Source: an uncultured bacterium
GTDB lineage: Bacteria > Bacillota > Clostridia > Lachnospirales > Anaerotignaceae
NCBI GenBank assembly: GCA_905214825.1
Contig: CAJMNV010000129.1
Location: 1-5,048 of the forward strand
DNA: 5,048 nt
Direction of reading: 5' to 3'
Part shown: piece by piece, positions 1 to 5,048 of the stretch
How the letters are laid out: every line of letters begins with the position of its first letter
Numbering within the stretch: position 1 is the first letter of the stretch
Position numbers and translations under genes: made by a program
The notes under the pieces: model-generated
The model's input: the letters and a program-made list of their open reading frames with translations, nothing else
The model's database searches: none
Told to the model about the DNA's origin: nothing

Positions 1-1
1 A

Positions 2-769
2 GGTGCGGACATGGATAAAATGTTGGCAGAATTGTTTGGCAAAGAAGCAGGATATTGCAAAGGCAAAGGTGGTTCTATGCATATTGCAGATGTGGCAGGT
101 TTGCGTAGTTTGGGGGCAAACGGCATTGTAGGGGCAGGAATTCCCATTGCAGCAGGTTCTGCATTGGCTTCCAAAATTTATGGCGATAGTCATGTGACAC
201 TGTGTTTCTTTGGGGACAGTGCATCGAACCAAGGAACATTTCACGAAGCGGTGAATATGGCAGCAGCTTGGAAATTGCCTGTGGTATTTCTGTGTGAAAA
301 CAATCAATATGGTGTTTCTGTCAATATCCATAGTGTGACAAATACAGACACCATTGCTGTACGTGCAAAAGCATATGATATTCCAGGAAAAACCGTAGAT
401 GGAAATGACCCTTTTGTGGTATATGAAGCTGTGAAAGAAGCTGTGGATTATGCAAGAGCAGGAAACGGCCCTTCTATTGTGGAATGTATGACATTCCGTC
501 ATCAAGGACATTATTGTGGTGACCCTGCAAATTATCGTCCAGATACATATATGGAACAAGCAAATGAAAAAGATGCCATTTTTAATCTCAAAAAACGTTT
601 GTTGGATGAAGGTATTGCAACACAAGAAGCATTGGAAGCAGTAGAACATGCAGTACAACAAGAATTGGAACAAGCATATACATTTGCACAAAATGCTTCG
701 TATCCTGACCCTGTGGAAGCAACCACAGATGTTTATGTATCCAATAACGAAAGGAGTGTTGCAAGATGA
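2..769 (+). CDS. acoA: Thiamine-diphosphate-dependent dehydrogenase E1 alpha subunit (acetoin/pyruvate type), 5'-truncated by window edge
   Basis: This is the alpha chain of the E1 heterotetramer. With E1 beta it decarboxylates pyruvate, or cleaves acetoin, on thiamine diphosphate (ThDP) and hands the acetyl unit to lipoyl-lysine. The frame is open to the window edge: residues GAD precede the first Met (base 11), and that Met is internal by family alignment. The visible part is 255 residues; relatives are about 320-335, so roughly 70 N-terminal residues are missing. Numbered from that Met, it shows CKGKGGSMHIAD (16-27), GANGIVGAG (35-43), the ThDP/Mg motif GDS...NN (68-70 and 97-98), and RHQGHYCGDP (163-172), matching the active-site loop that carries the conserved His. 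The canonical motif is GDG, so the Ser is unusual. The stop overlaps the E1 beta start by 4 bases (ATGA), suggesting translational coupling. AcoA-like wording favours acetoin dehydrogenase, but pyruvate dehydrogenase (pdhA) is equally possible. Family is sure; substrate and symbol are not. Confidence 0.93.
   Translation, partial: GADMDKMLAELFGKEAGYCKGKGGSMHIADVAGLRSLGANGIVGAGIPIAAGSALASKIYGDSHVTLCFFGDSASNQGTFHEAVNMAAAWKLPVVFLCENNQYGVSVNIHSVTNTDTIAVRAKAYDIPGKTVDGNDPFVVYEAVKEAVDYARAGNGPSIVECMTFRHQGHYCGDPANYRPDTYMEQANEKDAIFNLKKRLLDEGIATQEALEAVEHAVQQELEQAYTFAQNASYPDPVEATTDVYVSNNERSVAR
751..769 (+). promoter_or_regulatory. Ribosome binding site and ATGA stop/start overlap for E1 beta
   Basis: AAGGAG at 751-756 lies inside the end of the E1 alpha gene, 9 bases before the ATG at 766. 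The TGA of E1 alpha (767-769) overlaps that ATG. This fixes the E1 beta start and implies coupled translation, which suits two subunits needed in equal amounts. Confidence 0.85.
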
Positions 770-1746
770 GTAAAAAAATCAGTATCAGCAAAGCAATCGG
801 TGAAGCTTTGCATGAAGAAATGGCAAGAGATGAAAAAGTGATTATACTAGGTGAAGATATGGGCAAAATGGGGAATGTATTTGGTATTACCGTTGGTTTC
901 CAAGAAGAATTTGGGGAACATCGTGTGTATGATACCCCAATTTCTGAATCTGGATTTTGTGGTATGGCGGTTGGGGCAGCTATGCGTGGTATCCGTCCAG
1001 TGGTAGAGTTGATGTATGATGACTTTATTACAGTTGCAGCAGACCCCATATTAAACCAAGCAGCAAAAATGCGTTATATGACAGGCGGTCAGGCGACAGT
1101 ACCAATGGTATTGCGTTTGCCAATGGGGGCAGGTAGAAGAAATGCAGGGCAACATTCCCAATGTTTAGAAAATATATTTTGTCATACACCTGGTTTGAAA
1201 GTCATTGCACCTTCTTCTGCAAAAGATGCAAAAGGGCTTTTGAAATCTGCCATTCGTGATGATGACCCTGTCATTTGTATGGAACACAAATTGTTGTATG
1301 CAAAAAAAGAAGAAATTCCAGAAGAAGAATATACCATTCCCATTGGTGTGGCTGATGTAAAAAAAGAAGGTAGTGACATCACCATTATCACATGGAGCAG
1401 AGAAGTTTATTTTGCATTGGAAGCGGCAGAAGAATTGCAAAAAGAAGGCATTTTTGCAGAAGTGTTGGATTTGCGGACATTGGTTCCTTTGGATTGGGAG
1501 GCGATTGTCAAATCCGTATCCAAAACACATCATGTGCTTGTGGTTTCGGAAGAAGTAAAACGTGGTAGCTATGCAGGTGAAATTTCTGCACAGATTGCAG
1601 AAGATTTGTTTGATGAATTAGATGCACCAGTGGAAAGAGTTTGCGGTTTGAATATTGTTTCACCTTTTAGTCCCACATTGGAAGACCAAAATTTCCCACA
1701 CCCAAAAGATATTGTATTAGCAGTAAAAAGAATTTTGAATAGATAA
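766..1746 (+). CDS. acoB: Thiamine-diphosphate-dependent dehydrogenase E1 beta subunit (acetoin/pyruvate type)
   Basis: This is the beta chain of the E1 component, which pairs with E1 alpha so that ThDP sits at the alpha-beta interface. At 326 residues it is complete; the family runs about 320-345. The N-terminal pyrimidine-binding (transketolase-like) domain covers roughly residues 4-180. It shows GEDMGKMGNVFGIT (29-42), DTPISESGFCGMAVGAA (56-72) with Glu61 at the place of the Glu that activates the ThDP aminopyrimidine, and GQHSQ (128-132) with the conserved active-site His130. The C-terminal transketolase domain (about 195-320) contains DLRTLVPLD and VSEEVKRGSYAGEI, both typical of the family, and ends in the usual PHPKDIV stretch. 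The start is supported by AAGGAG at 751-756 and by the ATGA overlap with E1 alpha. E2 follows after 14 bases. The substrate is not decided by this subunit; pdhB is the alternative name. Confidence 0.95.
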   Translation: MSKKISISKAIGEALHEEMARDEKVIILGEDMGKMGNVFGITVGFQEEFGEHRVYDTPISESGFCGMAVGAAMRGIRPVVELMYDDFITVAADPILNQAAKMRYMTGGQATVPMVLRLPMGAGRRNAGQHSQCLENIFCHTPGLKVIAPSSAKDAKGLLKSAIRDDDPVICMEHKLLYAKKEEIPEEEYTIPIGVADVKKEGSDITIITWSREVYFALEAAEELQKEGIFAEVLDLRTLVPLDWEAIVKSVSKTHHVLVVSEEVKRGSYAGEISAQIAEDLFDELDAPVERVCGLNIVSPFSPTLEDQNFPHPKDIVLAVKRILNR

Positions 1747-1752
1747 GGAGGG
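1744..1752 (+). promoter_or_regulatory. Ribosome binding site of E2, overlapping the E1 beta stop
   Basis: TAAGGAGGG contains both the TAA stop of E1 beta (1744-1746) and a full-strength Shine-Dalgarno sequence, 8 bases before the E2 ATG at 1761. A ribosome finishing E1 beta therefore stands on the E2 initiation site. Confidence 0.88.
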
Positions 1753-1760
1753 AAAAAATA

Positions 1761-3005
1761 ATGGCATTTGCAGTAAAAATGCCCCAGTTGGGGTTGACAA
1801 TGGAAGAAGGTACCGTTGCAAAGTGGCTGAAACAAGAAGGTGATAGTGTCAAAACAGGTGAAGTTCTTTTAGAGATTACAACAGATAAATTGACCAGTGA
1901 AATTGAAAGCGAAGCAGATGGTATTTTGCTCAAAATTGTGGCACAAGAAGGACAAGATGTACCAGTGAAAGCAATATTGGGCTATATTGGTGAAGCAGGA
2001 GAAAACATCAGTTGTGAAACGACAGAAATAACAAAAACAACAGAACAAGCGGTACAACCTGCTGTGGAAACTGTGTCCAATACCATACAAACAAATGAAC
2101 AGACAAGTGAAAGAATTCGTATTTCCCCTTTGGCAAGAAAAACAGCAAAAAAACTGGGAGTAGAAATACAAAATATAAAAGGCAGCGGCCCAGCAGGACG
2201 TATTGTTCAAAAAGATATATTGCAGGCAGCAGAACAAGTAAAAATACAAACAAAAGAAATAAAAGAAACAAATGTCATAACACCACAACCCAAACAAACC
2301 AGTGGTGAAGTTGCGTTGATGGACGGCGATGAAGTGGTAAAACTGACAGGTATGCGGAAAGTGGTTGCGGAAAGAATGGAAAAATCAGTCAGAGAAAATC
2401 CGACTGTGACACAAAATGTAAAAGTAGATGTGACAAATTTGGTGAAATTCCGTAAACAAATCAATGAAATCGCAGAACAAAAATTCTCTATCAATGATTT
2501 TGTGTTGAAAGCAGTTGCAAAAGCATTGCGTGAAAATAAACACATATTGGTCAGCATTGATGGTGATAAAATTATCAAACGTGCCCATGTCAATTTGGGT
2601 ATGGCAGTGGCTTTAGACGATGGTTTGATTGTGCCTGTTATTCAAGATGCAGACAAATTGAGTTTGAGCCAACTGGCAGAAAGTGCAAAAAGTTTGGCAA
2701 TTAGAGCAAGACAAAATCAACTTTCTATGGAAGAATACAATGGTTCTACATTTACTATATCCAATTTGGGTATGTTTGGTGTGGAAACGTTCAATCCGAT
2801 TATCAACCAACCAAACTCTGGTATTTTGGGCATTTGTGCGATACAAGATGAACTTGCAATGGACGATGACGGAAATATATACAAAAAACAAGTTATGCGA
2901 ATATCCTTTACATTTGACCATCGTTTGATTGATGGTGCAACTGCAGCAAAATTTGAATTGGCTGTTAAAGCATTGTTGGAAGAACCTATGCAGATATTAT
3001 TGTGA
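1761..3005 (+). CDS. acoC: Dihydrolipoamide acyltransferase (E2), single lipoyl domain, acetoin/pyruvate dehydrogenase complex
   Basis: This is the core of the complex. It carries the acyl group on a swinging lipoyl arm and transfers it to CoA. It is complete at 414 residues. Domain order: lipoyl domain 1-80 with lipoyl-lysine Lys43 in TTDKLTSE; linker about 84-117, rich in Thr, Glu and Gln; peripheral subunit-binding domain about 118-156 (ISPLARKTAKKLGV, GSGPAGRIVQKDI), which should hold E3 and/or E1; second linker about 157-189; catalytic domain about 190-414. The catalytic domain has LTGMRKVVAERM (195-206), DDGLIVPVIQDAD (286-298), NPIINQPNSGILGI (345-358) and the active-site DHRLIDG (386-392) with His387 and Asp391. 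The protein ends soon after that motif, as is normal. The first 83 residues are 81% identical to the start of E3 downstream. A 90-base gap separates it from E3, the longest in the operon. Acetyl is the likely acyl group; pdhC is the alternative name. Confidence 0.95.
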   Translation: MAFAVKMPQLGLTMEEGTVAKWLKQEGDSVKTGEVLLEITTDKLTSEIESEADGILLKIVAQEGQDVPVKAILGYIGEAGENISCETTEITKTTEQAVQPAVETVSNTIQTNEQTSERIRISPLARKTAKKLGVEIQNIKGSGPAGRIVQKDILQAAEQVKIQTKEIKETNVITPQPKQTSGEVALMDGDEVVKLTGMRKVVAERMEKSVRENPTVTQNVKVDVTNLVKFRKQINEIAEQKFSINDFVLKAVAKALRENKHILVSIDGDKIIKRAHVNLGMAVALDDGLIVPVIQDADKLSLSQLAESAKSLAIRARQNQLSMEEYNGSTFTISNLGMFGVETFNPIINQPNSGILGICAIQDELAMDDDGNIYKKQVMRISFTFDHRLIDGATAAKFELAVKALLEEPMQILL

Positions 3006-3013
3006 TATTTTGT

Positions 3014-3071
3014 AATACAAAAGAAAAATAAAGTACAAATACAAAAGAAAACCCTCTCTGAAAATACAAAA
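3014..3071 (+). repeat. Three short direct repeats at about 24-base spacing
   Basis: The 14-mer AATACAAAAGAAAA occurs at 3014-3027 and again at 3038-3051. Its first nine bases, AATACAAAA, occur a third time at 3063-3071. Starts are 24 and 25 bases apart. The stretch is A-rich, so low complexity explains part of it. It may be a decayed tandem duplication; no function is known to me. Confidence 0.5.
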
Positions 3072-3080
3072 TAAAATATA

Positions 3081-3087
3081 AAGGAGG
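3081..3087 (+). promoter_or_regulatory. Ribosome binding site of E3
   Basis: AAGGAGG lies 8 bases before the ATG at 3096. It decides the start and includes the lipoyl domain in the protein. Upstream bases 3049-3057 could pair imperfectly with 3083-3090 (AAACC with GGTTT, then a bulged C, then TCT with GGA including one G-U pair), partly covering this site; that pairing is weak. Confidence 0.85.
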
Positions 3088-3095
3088 TTTATACA

Positions 3096-3344
3096 ATGGC
3101 GTTTGAGGTGAAAATGCCCCAACTTGGTTTGACAATGGAGGAAGGAACAGTTGCCAAATGGTTGAAAAAAGAAGGGGATAGCATACAAAAAGGTGAAGTC
3201 CTTTTGGAAATTACAACGGATAAACTGACCAGTGAAATCGAAAGCGAAATAGATGGTGTATTATTGAAAATTTTGGCACAAGAAGGCGATGATGTGCCGG
3301 TGAAAGGTGTTTTGTGCTATGTGGGTACAGCTGGTGAAAGTGTT
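3096..3344 (+). repeat. Lipoyl-domain coding segment paralogous to the E2 start (1761-2009)
   Basis: These 83 codons encode a domain identical at 67 of 83 positions to the first 83 residues of E2, with no gaps. Both copies keep the lipoyl-lysine in TTDKLTSEIES. At DNA level the copies are well diverged: in the first 30 codons, 13 of the 27 shared residues use different codons. This indicates an old duplication kept similar at protein level, not a recent copy. Similarity ends in the linkers. Confidence 0.9.
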
Positions 3345-4799
3345 GCAGAACAATCCAATGGACAACAAAAACCAGTACAACAACAACCAGATATTTCCAA
3401 AGAAGAAACCAATTTGCTTGTGATTGGTGGTGGTCCCGGTGGATATGTGGCAGCAATTCGTGCAGCACAGCTTGGGGCAAATGTGACATTGGTTGAAAAA
3501 AATAAATTGGGTGGTACTTGTTTAAATGTGGGGTGTATTCCAACAAAAGTACTCCTACATACAGCAGAAGCATTGACAGAAACAAAAGAAATGGAAAAAT
3601 TGGGTATACAAGTGGCTGTCAATGGTTTGAATTGGGAAAAAGTACAGGAAAAAAAGGCCGCAGTCACCAATCAGCTTGTTAGTGGTGTAACAGGTTTGAT
3701 GAAAGCAAATCGCATCAAAGTGGTAGAAGGTACAGCCTCTTTTGTAGATGAACATACCGTGACTGTAACAAAAAAAGATGGTACAACAGAACAAATCACA
3801 TTTGATAAAGCTATCATTGCGTCTGGTTCTGTACCTGCAATACCACCCATTCCAGGTGTAAAAGAAAATGCAGATTGTGTGGATTCCACAGGTGCATTAT
3901 CTTTTGCGGATATTCCAAAAACACTTTTTGTCATTGGTGGTGGTGTGATTGGTATAGAATTGGCAACAGCATATCAGGCGTTTGGTACGAAAGTGACCAT
4001 TGTGGAAGCTATGCCAAAACTATTGCCTATGATGGACGGTGAACTGACAGAAATATTGCGTAAAAAAATGGAAAGCAAAGGCATTACCATATTGACAGAA
4101 GCAAAAGTACAATCCGTGGAAAAAACAGCAGAAGGTACAAAAGTGTATGTGGAAATCAATGGTGATGTACAATCATTTGTTGCAGAAAAAATATTGGTGG
4201 CAGTTGGCAGAAGAAGTGATACAGAAGCATTGCAGCTAGACCGTGTTGGTGTTGTACATGATAGAGGGAAAGTGGTTGTCAATGATTATATGCAAACCAA
4301 TATTCCCCATATTTATGCCATTGGAGATTGTCTGGGAAAAGTGATGTTGGCACATATCGCATCTGCACAAGGGGAAATTGCAGCAGAAAATGCGATGGGA
4401 GAATGTGTTGCTTATGATGGCAAAACAAACCCATCTTGTGTATATACCAATCCGGAATTTGCAGGCGTAGGCATGACAGAAGAACAAGTAAAACAAGCAG
4501 GCATTGCTTATCATGTTGGTAAATTCCCATTGATAGCAAATGGAAAATCGTTGATTATGAATGGCGGCGAAGGTATGATAAAATGTATCATTGGTAATAC
4601 ATACCAAGAAATATTGGGGGTACATATTTTGGGTCCAAGAGCAACAGATTTGATTGGAGAATGTGCATTGGCGATTGGATTGGAAGCAACCGTGGAAGAT
4701 ATTTATGCAACTATTCATGCACACCCAACGGTAACAGAAGCAGTTAGAGAAGCAGCTTTGGCAGCAACCAAAAGAGCTATCCATATTCCCAATAAGTAA
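3096..4799 (+). CDS. lpdA: Dihydrolipoyl dehydrogenase (E3) with N-terminal lipoyl domain
   Basis: This FAD enzyme reoxidises dihydrolipoyl groups of the complex and reduces NAD+ to NADH. At 567 residues it is about 100 longer than ordinary E3 (about 460-475), because of an N-terminal lipoyl domain. Domain order: lipoyl domain 1-80 with predicted lipoyl-lysine Lys43; Gln-rich linker about 81-104; FAD-binding Rossmann motif GGGPGGY (111-117); redox disulfide in GGTCLNVGCIPTK (139-151), Cys142 and Cys147; NAD-binding GGGVIGIELA (281-290); second FAD motif around AIGD (408-411); C-terminal dimer domain with HAHPTVTE (541-548), catalytic His543 and Glu548. All active-site residues are present, so it should be functional. 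Lipoyl-E3 fusions are known in pneumococcal and neisserial complexes and, as I recall, in the acetoin system of Clostridium magnum (acoL). The lipoyl part closely resembles that of E2 upstream. The ligase gene follows 26 bases later. Confidence 0.97.
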   Translation: MAFEVKMPQLGLTMEEGTVAKWLKKEGDSIQKGEVLLEITTDKLTSEIESEIDGVLLKILAQEGDDVPVKGVLCYVGTAGESVAEQSNGQQKPVQQQPDISKEETNLLVIGGGPGGYVAAIRAAQLGANVTLVEKNKLGGTCLNVGCIPTKVLLHTAEALTETKEMEKLGIQVAVNGLNWEKVQEKKAAVTNQLVSGVTGLMKANRIKVVEGTASFVDEHTVTVTKKDGTTEQITFDKAIIASGSVPAIPPIPGVKENADCVDSTGALSFADIPKTLFVIGGGVIGIELATAYQAFGTKVTIVEAMPKLLPMMDGELTEILRKKMESKGITILTEAKVQSVEKTAEGTKVYVEINGDVQSFVAEKILVAVGRRSDTEALQLDRVGVVHDRGKVVVNDYMQTNIPHIYAIGDCLGKVMLAHIASAQGEIAAENAMGECVAYDGKTNPSCVYTNPEFAGVGMTEEQVKQAGIAYHVGKFPLIANGKSLIMNGGEGMIKCIIGNTYQEILGVHILGPRATDLIGECALAIGLEATVEDIYATIHAHPTVTEAVREAALAATKRAIHIPNK

Positions 4800-4808
4800 A
4801 AAGAATAA

Positions 4809-4825
4809 AAGGAGGCAAATTTCCT
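4809..4825 (+). promoter_or_regulatory. Ribosome binding site of lplA inside a small predicted hairpin
   Basis: AAGGAGG at 4809-4815 lies 10 bases before the ATG at 4826. Bases 4810-4815 (AGGAGG) can pair with 4820-4825 (TTTCCT) as four Watson-Crick and two G-U pairs around a CAAA loop, touching the start codon. This could lower initiation of the ligase relative to the structural subunits. The site is clear; the hairpin's effect is inference. Confidence 0.7.
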
Positions 4826-5048
4826 ATGATTTATATACAAAGTCCTTCCACAGACCCACATTTTAATTTGGCATTGGAACAATATGTATTTGATGAAATG
4901 GATAAAAATCAATCTTATGTCATGCTTTGGCAAAATGATAAAGCCATTATCATTGGAAAACACCAGAATACCATACCAGAAATCAATACAAAAGATGTAA
5001 AAGAGCATCAAATCTCTGTTGTACGACGGTTGTCAGGTGGTGGGGCAG
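4826..5048 (+). CDS. lplA: Lipoate-protein ligase A, 3'-truncated by window edge
   Basis: This is the N-terminal 74 residues of a ligase that activates free lipoate with ATP and joins it to the lysine of lipoyl domains in the cytoplasm. Full-length relatives are about 325-340 residues, so under a quarter is visible. Recognisable features are NLALEQY (14-20), LWQNDKAIIIGKHQNT (34-49) and RRLSGGGA (67-74), the start of the lipoate/adenylate-binding RRxSGGGAVYHD motif. The SGGG form points to LplA rather than to LipM or LipB octanoyltransferases. The ATG follows a full Shine-Dalgarno sequence. It lies 26 bases after E3 with no terminator between, so it is probably the last or near-last gene of the same operon, and its likely substrates are the Lys43 residues of E2 and of the E3 extension. 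Whether a C-terminal accessory domain is present cannot be seen. Confidence 0.92.
   Translation, partial: MIYIQSPSTDPHFNLALEQYVFDEMDKNQSYVMLWQNDKAIIIGKHQNTIPEINTKDVKEHQISVVRRLSGGGA

Larger units (their letters stand above)
3006..3095 (+). other. AT-rich E2-E3 intergenic gap with leader-like features
   Basis: These 90 bases are strongly A-rich on the plus strand and contain no ORF of note. I see no GC-rich hairpin with a T-tract, so no intrinsic terminator. I also see no paired -35/-10 boxes at good spacing, so E3 is probably transcribed with the upstream genes. The gap holds a short periodic repeat (3014-3071), a CCCTCTCT stretch (3052-3059) and the E3 ribosome binding site. Confidence 0.6.

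Noticed and set aside
11..13. ATG at position 11 as the true start of E1 alpha
   Set aside because: The frame continues to the window edge, the residues before it (GAD) match the family, no ribosome binding site fits, and about 70 expected N-terminal residues would be lost.
588..1049. 153-codon minus-strand frame across the E1 alpha-E1 beta junction
   Set aside because: It is fully antisense to two conserved genes, has no ribosome binding site of the strength used elsewhere here, and shows no recognisable motif.
1869..2297. Minus-strand frame of 142 codons, rich in Phe, Cys and Tyr, resembling a membrane protein
   Set aside because: The hydrophobic look comes from reading A-rich Lys/Glu/Gln/Thr codons of the E2 linker backwards; there is no start signal and no family pattern.
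2683..2928. Plus-strand 81-codon frame inside E2
   Set aside because: It is out of frame within the conserved catalytic domain of E2 and has no ribosome binding site.
3014..3071. CRISPR-like array
   Set aside because: The repeated unit is only 9-14 bases, A-rich, and the spacers are as short as the repeats; this does not fit a CRISPR array.
3006..3095. Promoter or terminator in the E2-E3 gap
   Set aside because: I found no TTGACA-like and TATAAT-like pair at 16-18 base spacing and no GC-rich stem followed by a T-tract. The TATAAA-like bases near 3078 lack a -35 partner.
4236..4784. 182-codon open frame on the minus strand inside the E3 gene
   Set aside because: It lies antisense to a well-conserved enzyme, reads as a Cys/Phe/Ile-rich string with no domain pattern, and exists because the sense codons seldom create stops in that frame.
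4715..5011. Minus-strand frame across the end of E3 and the start of lplA
   Set aside because: It opposes two recognisable genes and has no motif of its own; it is a shadow frame.

Overview
The window is one side of a single plus-strand operon for a 2-oxo-acid (or acetoin) dehydrogenase multienzyme complex, followed by the gene that would attach its lipoyl cofactor. In order it holds: the 3' part of an E1 alpha gene (2-769, 5' end outside the window), E1 beta (766-1746), E2 dihydrolipoamide acyltransferase (1761-3005), a 90-base AT-rich gap, E3 dihydrolipoyl dehydrogenase with its own N-terminal lipoyl domain (3096-4799), and the start of a lipoate-protein ligase gene (4826-5048, 3' end outside the window). 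No gene on the minus strand is credible.

The DNA is AT-rich. It has strong AAGGAGG-type ribosome binding sites 8-10 bases before each ATG, and it prefers TTG for leucine and A-ending codons elsewhere. This fits a low-GC Firmicute, most likely an anaerobic clostridial lineage. That placement is an inference from codon style and from the E3 architecture, not a species identification.

The genes form a working set. E1 alpha and beta use thiamine diphosphate to cleave the substrate and reductively acylate a lipoyl arm. E2 passes the acyl group to CoA. E3 reoxidises the dihydrolipoyl arm and reduces NAD+. The ligase would load lipoate on the lipoyl lysines of E2 and of the E3 extension. The E1 alpha sequence looks more like acetoin dehydrogenase AcoA than like Bacillus PdhA, but many Firmicutes use AcoA-type proteins as pyruvate dehydrogenase, so the substrate stays open. 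No acoX, acoR or other diagnostic neighbour is visible.

I find no previously undescribed system. The points worth a second look are the near-duplicate lipoyl domains on E2 and E3, a GDS in place of GDG at the thiamine-diphosphate motif of E1 alpha, a roughly 24-base periodic repeat in the E2-E3 gap, and a small hairpin covering the ribosome binding site of the ligase gene.
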